A stretch of DNA of 64,000 nt from an uncultured Coriobacteriaceae bacterium (GCA_944322305.1 CALUOP010000007.1:1-64000); one strand, 5' to 3'. Counted from the stretch's first letter, positions 34,112-43,456 are shown. Numbers and translations are program-made. The notes: generated by a model from the letters alone, not told the origin.

Positions 34112-35530
34112 ATGCCCAAATACACCACCTCCTACCAGCAGAATCCCCGGATGCGCCGCCATCGGCAACCGCGCGGCCGCGCTGCGGGGCGGCACCTGCC
34201 CTCGCGCCGCTCGCACATGGCCAACCTGCGGCCGGTGCAAAGCGGCATGCCCGACCTGCGCCATTCGCAGGGGTTCGGCCGCCGCGCGCCGCGTCGGCCC
34301 AAGAACAGCCGCCTGCCCTACGTGCTTATCGCTCTGGGCGTTGCGGTGGTGCTGTTCGGCGCGAGCGTGGTTCTGTACCTTAACCGCTCGGTGGCCATCA
34401 CCCTCAACGGCGAGGCGGCCAATGTGCGCATCAACTCAACCATCGACCAGGTGATCTCCGCGCAGGGCCTCGAGCCTGACCCGGGCGACCTGCTCGCCGT
34501 GGACGACTCGGTGCTCGAGAAAGACGGCGGCGAGCCCTTTGAGGCCGAGCTCAACGGCGAGAAGCTCACCGGCGACGCCAAGCACGCCACGCAGCTCACC
34601 GGCGGCGAGGAGCTTACCGTGAAGGACGGTGACGACACCTACGAGGCGCATCAGGTGCAGGCGACCGAGATCCAGCCCAAACTCACCGTGGAGGGCTCGG
34701 GCGCCGTGCAGTACGTTGCGCAGTGGGGCGTGCCGGGCCGCAGCGAGGTGTGGACCGGCGAGGTTTCCGGCAAGACGCAGGACCGCGGCGTGGTGCGCGA
34801 GGTGCAGGACTGTGTCGTGCGCTGCAAGAACGTGATCCCCGAGGAGGGCTCCTACGTTGCGCTGACCTTCAACCTGGGGCCGAGCTCCGAGACCGAGGAG
34901 ATCCTCTCCGTGCTCGAGGACAGGGGCATTAAGGCCACGTTCTTCCTGGTGGGCGAGGAGGTTGCGAGGCGAAGCGACACGGCCCGCGCGATCGTTGACG
35001 CGGGATGCGAGGTGGGCTCCATGGGCATGGAGAACGCGAGCCTGGCCAAGCTTTCCTCCGCCGCGCTGCGCGAGCGCATTTCCGAGAGCTTCAGCGCCCT
35101 GCAAGACGCCACGGGCGCAACGACGCGCTACTTCCGCGGGCCGCTGCAGTCGTTTGGCGAGGAGCAGTGGGCAGACGCCATGGATCTGGTGGCGTGCAAC
35201 ATCCAGTGGAACGTCGACTCCGGCGACTGGCTGCTGCCCGGCGCGGACGCCGTGGTGTCCAACGTGGTCGACTATGCCTCCAACGGCGACATCATCCTGC
35301 TGAGCGACAGCGGCGCCACCGACGGCGAGACCCTTGCCGCCCTGCCGAGCGTCATCGACGGGCTTGCCACCAAGGGCTACCAGATCGTGACGCTTTCCGA
35401 GCTGTTGGCCACCGATCCGGACATCCCGCAGGAGGTGGCGCAGGGCACGGCCGAGATGCCCAAGGACGCCGTGCTGCCGCAGGTGGAGAAGAAAGACGAC
35501 GCCGACACCGCGCACGCGGCGGAAGAGTAG
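34112..35530 (+). CDS. Polysaccharide deacetylase-like protein lacking catalytic residues
   Basis: 472 aa, paralogous to the next gene over nearly its full length. An Arg-rich cytoplasmic N-terminus and one membrane helix (LPYVLIALGVAVVLFGASVVL, in part) precede a ~130-residue extracellular domain, then a NodB-like domain. The NodB catalytic motifs are changed: TFDDGPS is TFNLGPS (N254, L255), the zinc motif SHTNQH is GSMGMENA, RAPYG is RGPLQ, and the HDGGGN segment is SDSGATD. It is therefore probably a non-enzymatic binding or regulatory paralogue. ATG 34112 is chosen for GGGAG six bases upstream. Confidence 0.8.
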   Translation: MPKYTTSYQQNPRMRRHRQPRGRAAGRHLPSRRSHMANLRPVQSGMPDLRHSQGFGRRAPRRPKNSRLPYVLIALGVAVVLFGASVVLYLNRSVAITLNGEAANVRINSTIDQVISAQGLEPDPGDLLAVDDSVLEKDGGEPFEAELNGEKLTGDAKHATQLTGGEELTVKDGDDTYEAHQVQATEIQPKLTVEGSGAVQYVAQWGVPGRSEVWTGEVSGKTQDRGVVREVQDCVVRCKNVIPEEGSYVALTFNLGPSSETEEILSVLEDRGIKATFFLVGEEVARRSDTARAIVDAGCEVGSMGMENASLAKLSSAALRERISESFSALQDATGATTRYFRGPLQSFGEEQWADAMDLVACNIQWNVDSGDWLLPGADAVVSNVVDYASNGDIILLSDSGATDGETLAALPSVIDGLATKGYQIVTLSELLATDPDIPQEVAQGTAEMPKDAVLPQVEKKDDADTAHAAEE

Positions 35531-35799
35531 GGCGGCTGCGGCGAGCCCGTTGGGCTGTGCACAAATCTCAACGTATCGTTGAGCAGTGTGCTGCTTTGAG
35601 GCTGCGCGTTGCCGATGGCCGCGCGTTGGCTATGATGAGACGTGCGGCACCGCGCTCTGCCCTCGGTTGCTACGGGCTTTTGCGGTGCGGTATCTGCGCT
35701 TTTCCGATTGAGAGCGCTTTGGTGCGATTTCTGTCCGGGCGGCGTGGTATGCTCACCAATACATCACCGCTTAAACAACTCTGAAAGTAAGGTATTCCA
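35531..35799. other. Intergenic region with an operator-like dyad
   Basis: No gene seen. CTCAACGTATCGTTGAG (35567-35583) is a perfect dyad with a 3-base centre. A TATGCT at about 35749 could be a -10 box for the active deacetylase. Confidence 0.4.
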
Positions 35800-37341
35800 A
35801 TGGGGCAGCAACATCGTCCTGGATTCGGCAACGCTCCCTCGTCACCCCATCCCACTATGCGCTACGTAGAGCATCCGCACGGCCACGGTGCCGCTGCCGG
35901 AGCGAACGCCGCCTCCAACCATGGTGCCGCGCATCCAGGCGGCCGCGCGTCCTCTTCGCACGGACCGGCCCGCGGGGCTGCTCGTCCGCCGGCGGCGTAC
36001 ACACCCGATGCGGGCGCTGCTCGTCCGCAGGGGCGCGTCGGCGCAGCGGGCGGTGCGCCGGGCACGAGCGCCCCGGAGGCGTTCGGCCGTGTTTCTCGCG
36101 CAAACATGCAAGCGGGGTACAACCATCCTTATCGCAAGCCGCCGCGCCGTCAGGGCAACCCCACCGCCGCGTTAGCGCTTGTGGCGGGCTTGGCCGTGGT
36201 GCTTGTTGCTGTGGGCGTGTGGTGGTTCGTGCTGCGCACAGTGCCGGTTACGGTGAACGCGCAGGAGCTCAACGTGCACGAGGGCGTGACGGTTGAGCAG
36301 CTGCTGAGCGACAACGACAGCTTCGGCGCCAAGCCGGGCAACCTGCTCTCGGTTTCCGAGAACGTCATCACCGAGGGTGGCGGAACCCCGGCCACCGTGG
36401 TGGTGAACGGCGAGGAGCTGCCGGTCGACCAGTTTGCCAGCCGGGGTGTGTTCTCGGGCGACACGCTCGAGGTCACCGACGGCGTGGACACGCACGAGGA
36501 GCACGAGGTCTCCACCGAGGTCGTGGCGCCGAGCGTTGAGGCCAACGGCACGGGTGCGATCCAGTTTGTGTCGCAGTGGGGCAAGGCGGGCGAGAAGGAG
36601 GTCTGGACTGGCAAGACCTCGGGCGAGAAGGTGGACAAGAAGGTCACCAAGGAGCCGCAGAACATGGTGGTCTCCTACCTCAACCCCAAGCCCCAGGACG
36701 GCAAGAAGTACATGGCGCTCACCTTTGACGACGGCCCGAGCGAGTACACCGGCAAGATCTTGGACATTCTGAAAGAGAAGGGCGTGCACGCCACGTTCTA
36801 CAATCTGGGAGAGAACGCCGAGAACTACGCCAAGTTGTGCAAGCGCGTGGCCGACGAGGGGCACGAGCTGGCAAGCCACACCAACCAGCACATGAACCTG
36901 CCTGAGCAGGACCGCGACGGCCTGCGCAGCGAGATCAGCTCGGCGGCCGACCGGATCGAGCAGGCGTCGGGCTCCCGCCCGCAGATGATCCGCGCGCCTT
37001 ACGGGGCCTTTACCACGACGGAGTGGGGTCGTGCCGGCGACCTTATCAGCTGCAACGTGCTGTGGAACATCGACACGCTCGACTGGAAGCGCCCCGGCGC
37101 CGACGCGATCGTGAACACGGTGGTGGGCAACGCCTACAACGGGGCTATCGCGCTGATGCACGACGGCGGCGGCAACCGCTCGCAGGACGTTGAGGCCCTG
37201 CCGCAGATCATCGACCAGCTCAAAGAGGCTGGCTACCAGCTGGTGACGGTCGGCGAGCTCATGAAGCTCGACGGGCGGTTCCCCGAGGAGGTCGTGGAAG
37301 GCAAGGTGTCCATGCCCGAGGACGCGGTGCTGCCTGAGTAG
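35800..37341 (+). CDS. Polysaccharide deacetylase (NodB domain), membrane-anchored
   Basis: 513 aa. A ~115-residue Ala/His/Pro-rich cytoplasmic N-terminus is followed by one membrane helix (ALALVAGLAVVLVAVGVWWF), a ~150-residue extracellular domain shared with the upstream paralogue, and a complete NodB domain. Catalytic features are TFDDGPS (D310, D311), SHTNQHMN (H360, H364 as zinc ligands), RAPYG, and LMHDGGGN. It probably deacetylates peptidoglycan or another surface glycan. The start follows AAGG weakly. The transcript ends at the hairpin at 37430 inside the inverted-repeat element. Confidence 0.9.
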   Translation: MGQQHRPGFGNAPSSPHPTMRYVEHPHGHGAAAGANAASNHGAAHPGGRASSSHGPARGAARPPAAYTPDAGAARPQGRVGAAGGAPGTSAPEAFGRVSRANMQAGYNHPYRKPPRRQGNPTAALALVAGLAVVLVAVGVWWFVLRTVPVTVNAQELNVHEGVTVEQLLSDNDSFGAKPGNLLSVSENVITEGGGTPATVVVNGEELPVDQFASRGVFSGDTLEVTDGVDTHEEHEVSTEVVAPSVEANGTGAIQFVSQWGKAGEKEVWTGKTSGEKVDKKVTKEPQNMVVSYLNPKPQDGKKYMALTFDDGPSEYTGKILDILKEKGVHATFYNLGENAENYAKLCKRVADEGHELASHTNQHMNLPEQDRDGLRSEISSAADRIEQASGSRPQMIRAPYGAFTTTEWGRAGDLISCNVLWNIDTLDWKRPGADAIVNTVVGNAYNGAIALMHDGGGNRSQDVEALPQIIDQLKEAGYQLVTVGELMKLDGRFPEEVVEGKVSMPEDAVLPE

Positions 37342-37373
37342 CGGGTATCTGTCGGGTAGTATGCGCCCAGAGT

Positions 37374-37500
37374 GAAAATGGATGTGGTTTAAGCGTGTCC
37401 CGCTGAGTAGAGCGCCTTTCCGCACAAAGAAAGCCGCAGGTAGAAGGCCTGCGGCTTTTCTGTCTACTTCGAAGGTGGCGGCTAAACCACATCCATTTCC
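37374..37500. repeat. Nested inverted-repeat element, 127 bp
   Basis: The ends GAAAATGGATGTGGTTTA (37374-37391) and TAAACCACATCCATTTCC (37483-37500) are inverted copies with one mismatch. The inner hairpin AAAGCCGCAGG (37430-37440) with CCTGCGGCTTT (37448-37458) ends in TTC and looks like a terminator. The same end sequence recurs at 53839-53963. It lies between convergent genes. Confidence 0.8.
37430..37460. terminator. Terminator between deacetylase and lemA
   Basis: An 11-bp perfect stem with a 7-base loop (37430-37440/37448-37458), A-rich before and T-rich after, so it may work on both strands. Confidence 0.75.
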
Positions 37501-37556
37501 AGCTTGGGGCATCAACCTGCCGTCTGCGCTCGCCCAGCGGCAGGTCAGAGCCTCTG

Positions 37557-38108
37557 CTAGAAGCGCACCTCGGGGACGTTGCGGCTCTCCTCGGCGGCCT
37601 CGAAGCCCTGGCGGGGCTGGAAGTGGAAGATCCCGCCGAACACGTTGCCCGGGAAGGTCTGGATGGCGTTGTTGTAGTTCAGCACGCAGTCGTTGTAGCT
37701 CTGGCGGGCGTAGCTGATCTTGTCCTCGGTGGTCTCGAGCGAGGTCTGGAGCTGCGCAAAGTTCTGGTTGGCCTTGAGGTCGGGGTAGCTTTCGGCCACA
37801 GCGAAAAGCTGACGCAGGGCACCAGCCACCGCGCCCTCGGCGGCCATCTTGGCCTCGGGCGTGGGGGCGGCGATGCTGGCGTTGCGGGCGCTCACCACGG
37901 CGTCGAGCGTGCTCTTCTCGTGCGCGGCATAGCCCTTGACCGTTTCCACCAGGTTGGGGATGAGGTCGTTGCGGCGCTGCAGCTGAGTGTCGATGTTCTG
38001 CCAGGCGTTGTCGATGCGGTTGCGCAGGGTGACGATGTTGTTGTACATGCTGACGCAGATCGCGACCAGCACCACCACAACCACAACGGCGATAATAACG
38101 GGAAGCAT
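37557..38108 (-). CDS. lemA: LemA family protein
   Basis: 183 aa, the standard length. One N-terminal membrane helix ([20 protein letters not shown]) is followed by the LemA helical domain: [39 protein letters not shown], then [20 protein letters not shown] and FPGNVFGG. The function of the family is not settled; it is often tied to envelope processes. It starts after AAAGGAG and is convergent with the deacetylase gene. Confidence 0.94.
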   Translation of the reverse strand: MLPVIIAVVVVVVLVAICVSMYNNIVTLRNRIDNAWQNIDTQLQRRNDLIPNLVETVKGYAAHEKSTLDAVVSARNASIAAPTPEAKMAAEGAVAGALRQLFAVAESYPDLKANQNFAQLQTSLETTEDKISYARQSYNDCVLNYNNAIQTFPGNVFGGIFHFQPRQGFEAAEESRNVPEVRF

Positions 38109-38418
38109 GGGATCTCCTTTGCGGACGTCCGTTACCGTTCGTTCAGTATACCCACTAACGCTGCGGTGTTTGGGAGGAGCGGGGATGCGGGCCGCTGCGG
38201 GCGCGCGTGTTGCCGCTCAGCGCGAGGCTTGCGGTTCGGGCTGGATCTCGGCTGCGCGGGGGCGCCGCGGGTCGGGCCCCGGTGCTGCGCGGGGAGGGGT
38301 GCTTCGGGCCGGCCCTGAGGTTGCGCGCAGCGGTGTCCCGGGCAAGGCTTCGGCGTTGGGCAAGTTTGAAGGCGGCGCCATCCTGCCGTTTGCCGGGTGC
38401 GGGGGTAGCGGCAATCGC

Positions 38419-38424
38419 TATACT
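38419..38424 (+). promoter_or_regulatory. Putative -10 box for purE
   Basis: TATACT 40 bases before the purE start in GCTATACTTGTCAGG. The nearest TTGCCG (38390) is too far upstream for a standard -35. Confidence 0.4.
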
Positions 38425-38463
38425 TGTCAGGTGTTAGGAAATCGCTACTGGGGAGGTATCCGC

Positions 38464-38925
38464 ATGGCTGAGACGCCGCTGGTTGGAATCATCATGGGCT
38501 CCAAGTCCGACATGCCGGTAATGGAGGCGTGCACCGCCGAGCTCGAGGCGCTGGGCGTTCCCTACGAGCTCATGATCGCGAGCGCGCACCGCACTCCCGC
38601 CAAGGTCCACGAGTGGGCTAGCTCCGCCGCCGACCGCGGCATGAAGGTCATCATCGCTGCCGCCGGCAAGGCCGCGCACCTGGGCGGCGTGGTTGCCGCC
38701 TACACCAGCCTGCCCGTGGTGGGCGTGCCCATGAAGACGTCCGACCTGGGCGGCATGGACTCGCTGCTTTCGATGGTGCAGATGCCCTCCGGCGTACCGG
38801 TGGCGTGCGTTGCCATCAACGGTGCCAAGAACGCGGCCATCTATGCCACGCAGATCCTCGGCGCGACCATGCCCGAGTACCGCGCGGCTATCGACGCCAT
38901 GAAGAAGGAAATGGCCGAGGCCTAA
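38464..38925 (+). CDS. purE: 5-(carboxyamino)imidazole ribonucleotide mutase PurE
   Basis: 153 aa, full length. Signature segments are [36 protein letters not shown] and PVVGVPM. It interconverts N5-CAIR and CAIR in de novo purine synthesis; no PurK is seen in the window. The start follows GGGGAGG. It leads a cluster with purF, purM and purN, with a sortase gene inserted between purE and purF. Confidence 0.95.
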   Translation: MAETPLVGIIMGSKSDMPVMEACTAELEALGVPYELMIASAHRTPAKVHEWASSAADRGMKVIIAAAGKAAHLGGVVAAYTSLPVVGVPMKTSDLGGMDSLLSMVQMPSGVPVACVAINGAKNAAIYATQILGATMPEYRAAIDAMKKEMAEA

Positions 38926-40692
38926 ATGTCCGATCACTTCAAACAGCGCGCCGAGGTTTCGCCTGCATGCGCGGGCGAGGCTTCGGCTGCGCCGTATCCG
39001 CGCGGGAACCATTTCCGTCCGGCGGGTAACGCGCCTGCGACGGGCAATGCAAGCGCGGCGGGCAACGCGCCTGCAGTGGGCAACGCGCCTGCGACGGGCG
39101 ATGCAGGCGCGGTGGGCGAGAACCGCGCGGTGCCCGCGCATTTTGCCCGCCCGGCTTCCGGTAGTGCGGCGGTTGCGCATGCTGTTAACGGCGCTGCAAA
39201 CGGCGGGGGCTCCGCGGGTGCGGCCGTCTCTGCCGCCGCGTCCGCGCCTAGGCGCTCGCGCGCGGGCGGCGAGCCACCTAAGGTGGCGCCCACCACCACG
39301 GCGGGCTGGCTTGCGCTGGCAGCCGCGCGGGGTACGGTTTCGCGCCCGTCAAGCGCTGGCAGCGCAGAGGCGAGCCCCGGGGCGGTCGCTGCCGTTTCTG
39401 CTGGTACGGCTGCGCATTCCGCACCTGCCAACGAGACGGCGGACGCGGCAGCCGTCATGCCCTCCGGCGCGGCGGCGCATGCGGCGCCCGCGCCGCGCGC
39501 TGCTCGGTCGGCCGTCGCGGCAACACCTGCGGGTCCGGTCTCGCGTCCGGCGCACGCTGACCCGCCGTCCGTGCGGCCTGCGACCCTTTCCCCGGCAGCG
39601 CGGCGAGATCGCGCGCGACGCCTTGCGGCGCTGGCCGACCCTGCGCAGCCTGTGCGTGCGTCAGCCCCCGCGGCGGTGGCGTCGTCGTCAGCCCCCGCGC
39701 CCGCGGCCTCCGCGTCCCGCCCCGGGCGCCTCTCGTCCAACCGCGCCGACGCCGACGGTGACGCAGCCGTAACGGCCCAGCTGCCCGCCATGCCCAGCTC
39801 CACCCCCTCACCCAAGGCGGTTTCCATGCCCCGCAACCCCGCCCCCAACAACCAGCCGCAGCCAAGCGGCTCCGCTTCCAAACGCGCCCCGCGTGCAAAA
39901 CGCTCGGCTTCGTCGGTGCTCTCCACGGTGCTTATCGTGCTGGGCGTGGCGCTTTTGCTGGTGGCCGGCGGGCTGTTCGTGGTCACGCAGATGGGGTACC
40001 GCCAGGCGCGCGAGTCCTACGACACGCTGGACCAGTACGCGGTGTCAGACACGGCCGCTACCGACGAGCTCGCCGGCCTGCCGCGCATCGACTTCGACGG
40101 GCTCGCGGCGGTGAACCCCGACATCGTGGGCTGGATCTACTGCCCCAACAACGAGCTGAACTATCCCGTGGTGCAGACCGACAACAACACCACCTACCTC
40201 AACACGCTGTTCGACGGCACGTCCAACAGCACCGGCAGCATCTTCATGGACATGGACGACACGGCGCCGGGTTGTGTGGACCCGCAGACCACGCTGTACG
40301 GCCACCACATGCTGAGCGGCATGATGTTCAACTTCGTGGACGCGGCCGAGCACGACCAGGCAACGTTTGACCAGGTGCAGACCGTGTACTACTTTACACG
40401 CGACGCTACCTACGTGTTCGAGCCCCTGTTCTGCGCGCGCGTGGCACCCGACAACCTGCAGGTGCGCGCGCCCTCGCCCGAGGGCGGGCTGCAAGCCTAC
40501 CTCACCGGGCTTTTCGCCGATGCGGCCACGCAGGCGCAGGACGCCTCGACCAGGATCTCCTCGGCCGAGAAGATCCTCACGCTTGTGACCTGCAACTACG
40601 ACCTGTCCGAGAAGCAGCGCTCAGCGATGTTCCTTACCCTTGCGGACACGCTGCCCGCTTCCGTGGCGACCGGGTCCACGGCAACCGAGTAG
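38926..40692 (+). CDS. Class B-type sortase with a long low-complexity N-terminus
   Basis: 588 aa. About 320 Ala/Pro/Ser-rich residues with short Gly-Asn-Ala repeats precede a membrane helix (VLSTVLIVLGVALLLVAGGLF in part) and a C-terminal sortase domain. Class B features are NPDIVGWIYCPNNELNYPVVQ (shown to 20), catalytic His in YGHHM (H460 or H461), Cys in TLVTCNYD (C556) and Arg in SEKQR (R565). It anchors or cross-links surface proteins. It begins directly after the purE stop, with GAGG in the purE end, so it is probably co-transcribed with purE. The cytoplasmic leader is far longer than usual for sortases. Confidence 0.87.
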   Translation: MSDHFKQRAEVSPACAGEASAAPYPRGNHFRPAGNAPATGNASAAGNAPAVGNAPATGDAGAVGENRAVPAHFARPASGSAAVAHAVNGAANGGGSAGAAVSAAASAPRRSRAGGEPPKVAPTTTAGWLALAAARGTVSRPSSAGSAEASPGAVAAVSAGTAAHSAPANETADAAAVMPSGAAAHAAPAPRAARSAVAATPAGPVSRPAHADPPSVRPATLSPAARRDRARRLAALADPAQPVRASAPAAVASSSAPAPAASASRPGRLSSNRADADGDAAVTAQLPAMPSSTPSPKAVSMPRNPAPNNQPQPSGSASKRAPRAKRSASSVLSTVLIVLGVALLLVAGGLFVVTQMGYRQARESYDTLDQYAVSDTAATDELAGLPRIDFDGLAAVNPDIVGWIYCPNNELNYPVVQTDNNTTYLNTLFDGTSNSTGSIFMDMDDTAPGCVDPQTTLYGHHMLSGMMFNFVDAAEHDQATFDQVQTVYYFTRDATYVFEPLFCARVAPDNLQVRAPSPEGGLQAYLTGLFADAATQAQDASTRISSAEKILTLVTCNYDLSEKQRSAMFLTLADTLPASVATGSTATE

Positions 40693-40780
40693 CCCCGGCT
40701 GACCCCGGCTGCTCCCGGCCAACCCTGGCTGATCCCAGCTGACCTCACCACCGAACCTCACCACCGAAGGAGCTTGACTG
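40693..40780 (+). repeat. Short 10-bp tandem repeats before purF
   Basis: Five imperfect 10-bp units like CCCGGCTGAC fill 40691-40742, followed by two copies of ACCTCACCACCGA. The purF ribosome binding site AAGGAG follows. Confidence 0.6.
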
Positions 40781-42556
40781 ATGGCATACGAGGACCTGCA
40801 CGAGGAGTGCGGCGTTTTTGGCGTGTTCGCCCCGGACCGCGACGTGGCGCGCTTGGCCTACTTCGGCCTGCACGCGCTGCAGCACCGCGGCCAGGAGTCT
40901 GCCGGCATCGCCGTGGGCGACGGCGGCACGGTGCTCGTGCGCAAGGACATGGGCCTGGTGACGCAGGTGTTCACCGACGCCGACCTGGCGGCGCTGCCCG
41001 GCCAGCTTGCCGTGGGCCACGTGCGCTACGGCACAGCGGGCGCCAAGAGCTGGGAGGCGGCGCAACCGCACCTCTCCACCATCAACGACGTGATTATCGC
41101 CTTGGCGCACAACGGCACGCTGGTGAATACCGACGAGCTGCGCCGGCAGCTCATCGACCTGGGGGTGAACTTCCTCTCCAACTCCGACTCCGAGGTGGCG
41201 GCCAAGCTCATCGGCTACTTCACGCAGCAGTCGCACCACCTGCGCGAGGGCATCCGCAAAACCATGGAGCTTGTGCGCGGCGGCTACGCCATGGCGCTTA
41301 TCAACGAGCAGGCGCTTTACGCCTTCCGCGACCCGTTTGGCATCCGCCCGCTGGTGCTGGGCTATCTGCCCGCCGACGAGCAGGGCGCGGACGGGGCCGT
41401 TTTTGCCCACGACGCCGAGGGCGAGGGCGTCCCCGCGCGCGTGGCCGGCTGGGTGGTGGCGAGCGAGACCTGCGCGCTCGACATCGTGGGCGCCGTGTAC
41501 GTGCGCGACATCCGCCCCGGCGAGATCCTGCGCATATCCGCGGCCGGCCTGGTGAGCGAGCAGGGCGTGCCCGCCGCGCGCGAGAGCGCCGAGTGCATCT
41601 TCGAGCAGGTGTACTTTGCACGCCCCGATTCTATGATGGGGGGCAAGTCGGTGTACGCTTGCCGCTACGACATGGGACGGCGCCTGGCGCACGAGGCGCC
41701 GGTGGACGCCGACATGGTGATCGGTGTGCCCGACTCCGGCATGCCGCCGGCCGAGGGCTTTGCGCACGAGTCCGGCATCCCCTTTGGCGAGGGGCTCATC
41801 AAGAACCGTTACGTGGCGCGCACGTTCATCCAGCCCACGCAGGAGCTGCGCGCCATGGGCGTGCGCATGAAGCTCAACCCCTTGCACGACAACATCGCGG
41901 GCAAGCGGCTGGTGGTTATCGACGACTCCATCGTGCGCGGCACCACCATGGTGCAGCTGGTGCGGATGCTGCGCCAGGCGGGGGCCGCCGAGGTGCACGT
42001 GCGCATCAACAGCCCCGAGGTGGTGTGGCCGTGCTTCTACGGCATCGACACCGACGTACAGAGCCAGCTCATCAGCGCCAACAAGAGCGTGGAGGAGATT
42101 TGCGCCTACATCGGGGCGGATTCGCTGGCGTTTCTCTCGGTTGACGGGCTGCTGGCCTGCGTGCCGTCGTGCGGAGGTTGCGCCGGGAGCGCGGACGGCG
42201 CTGCGGCGGCCGGCGCGGGGACGGATGACGTTGCAACCGGGGCGGTAGGCGTAGCTGATGCCGAGGCCGGGGCTGCGGGCGCGGTTGACGCCGGCGCGGC
42301 CGGGGCGGCAGGCGCGGCTGATGCCGAGACGACTGTCGAGCGTCTGGCGCCGGTTGCCACGGGCTGCCCGGCGCGCGGGTATTGCACGGCATGCTTTACC
42401 GGTGTGTATCCGGTGGCCATTCCCGAGAGCTTTGGGCGCGACAAGTTCATGCCCGGTTACGACCCGTGCAACCTCACGGAGAACCCGCCGCTCGCGCGCG
42501 ACGTGGTGGTAGAGAAGGGGCACGACCACAGCTGGGAAGCCCGCCACGCGCAGTAA
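40781..42556 (+). CDS. purF: Amidophosphoribosyltransferase PurF with a Gly/Ala insert
   Basis: 591 aa, some 100 longer than usual. A short propeptide precedes C10 (EECGVFGVF), the N-terminal nucleophile of the glutaminase domain. HALQHRGQESAG and GTLVNTDEL follow. The phosphoribosyltransferase part has the PRPP motif VVIDDSIVRGTT. Cysteines for a Bacillus-type [4Fe-4S] cluster are visible (VVWPCFYG, GYCTACFTG). Between LLACVPSC and GYCTAC lies a ~65-residue Gly/Ala/Asp-rich insert not found in typical PurF, and a ~35-residue tail ends the protein. It catalyses the first committed step of purine synthesis. The start follows AAGGAGCTTGACTG. Confidence 0.93.
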   Translation: MAYEDLHEECGVFGVFAPDRDVARLAYFGLHALQHRGQESAGIAVGDGGTVLVRKDMGLVTQVFTDADLAALPGQLAVGHVRYGTAGAKSWEAAQPHLSTINDVIIALAHNGTLVNTDELRRQLIDLGVNFLSNSDSEVAAKLIGYFTQQSHHLREGIRKTMELVRGGYAMALINEQALYAFRDPFGIRPLVLGYLPADEQGADGAVFAHDAEGEGVPARVAGWVVASETCALDIVGAVYVRDIRPGEILRISAAGLVSEQGVPAARESAECIFEQVYFARPDSMMGGKSVYACRYDMGRRLAHEAPVDADMVIGVPDSGMPPAEGFAHESGIPFGEGLIKNRYVARTFIQPTQELRAMGVRMKLNPLHDNIAGKRLVVIDDSIVRGTTMVQLVRMLRQAGAAEVHVRINSPEVVWPCFYGIDTDVQSQLISANKSVEEICAYIGADSLAFLSVDGLLACVPSCGGCAGSADGAAAAGAGTDDVATGAVGVADAEAGAAGAVDAGAAGAAGAADAETTVERLAPVATGCPARGYCTACFTGVYPVAIPESFGRDKFMPGYDPCNLTENPPLARDVVVEKGHDHSWEARHAQ

Positions 42557-42664
42557 GGAGCGCGTGTGTCGCGCGGCTCGCGTCGCGCGGCTCGCGTCGC
42601 GCGGCTTGTTCTCATGGTGCTTTTTGGCCGCCCTTGCCCTGTATCCCACGGGGCCGGGCGGCTT
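42557..42664. other. Start of the purF-purM gap
   Basis: GC-rich; a direct repeat of CGCGCGGCTCGCGT-like sequence (about 42571-42605) occurs, but no gene or clear terminator. Confidence 0.35.
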
Positions 42665-43268
42665 GCTTGTGCGCGCGAAAAGCACGTTCGCACGAGCCGC
42701 TTGGGCGAAAACCATACTCATACGAATCACTTGCGCGAAGAGCGCGCTCATACGAGCCGCTTGGGCGAGAATTGCACTCGTACGGTCGCGATCTTGCCGG
42801 CTCAGGTTAGTGCTGCTTGAAATATACCGCTATGCGTTCTTCTCGCCGTTGCAATGAGCGGTAATGCGTTCAGTATTGCGCGCCGGGTGAAACGCCCCTT
42901 CGTATGAGTGTTCTTTTCGCCCAGGCGATTCGTATGAGTGTGTTTTTCGCCCGCACGCGTCGTATGGGTGCAGTTTTCGGGCGCAGCGTTCGTATGAGCA
43001 GGCTTTTCGCGCACGGAGGTTCGTACAAGCACGTCTTTCTCCCACAGGAGGTTCGTGCAAGCACGCTTTTCGCGCACGGGGGGTTCGTGCAAGCAGGTCT
43101 TTCGCCCACGCGCAGTTCGAGCAGCAGCACTTCTCGCCTGCGGCGCTCGTTCGGATTCACTTCTCGCCCGCGCCACTCGCATGGATGCACTTCTTGCCCG
43201 CGGCGCTTGCACGAGCGCGCATTTTACCCGCAACGGTTGCGCGGCTCCGGGTTTGCTCGCGTTGCAAT
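42665..43268. repeat. Mirrored degenerate 30-bp tandem repeat array D
   Basis: Left arm: four consecutive 30-bp units (42665-42694, 42695-42724, 42725-42754, 42755-42784) of the form GGGCGAAAA followed by CTCATACG. Right arm: about 11 units in the opposite orientation starting at 42901, 42931, 42961, 42991, 43022, 43054, 43086, 43118, 43148, 43178 and 43209, of the form CGTATGAG then TTTTCGCCC. Units are 30 bp, with four of 31-32 bp. The centre (42785-42900) has a 7-bp hairpin TACCGCT/AGCGGTA. Unit length changes shift the frame, so this is not coding. Confidence 0.85.
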
Positions 43269-43456
43269 GTCGGCATCAAGTCGTGGCAAACCACCGCCGC
43301 GGAAACGCCAGTCCCTCGCTCAGCCACCGCCCCCGCCCCGCAGAACCCGAGCGCCGACAGTGATGTGCGCCGCGCGACTTGGTGTCCGGGCGCGTGCGGC
43401 TTCGGCGCACCTGCTATGATTTGACTATCTGAGAGCTTCTCCAGAAAGGACCGCCG
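43269..43456. promoter_or_regulatory. purM upstream region
   Basis: Non-coding. A TATGAT at about 43415 (CTGCTATGATTTGAC) may be the -10 box, and AGAAAGGA precedes the purM ATG. Confidence 0.35.

Noticed and set aside
42665-43268. Repeat-containing protein gene (for example frames reading RMSVLFAQ or REKACTN)
   Set aside because: The 30-bp period keeps several frames open on both strands, but 31-32-bp units break any one repeat register, there is no ribosome binding site, and conservation follows DNA rather than codons.
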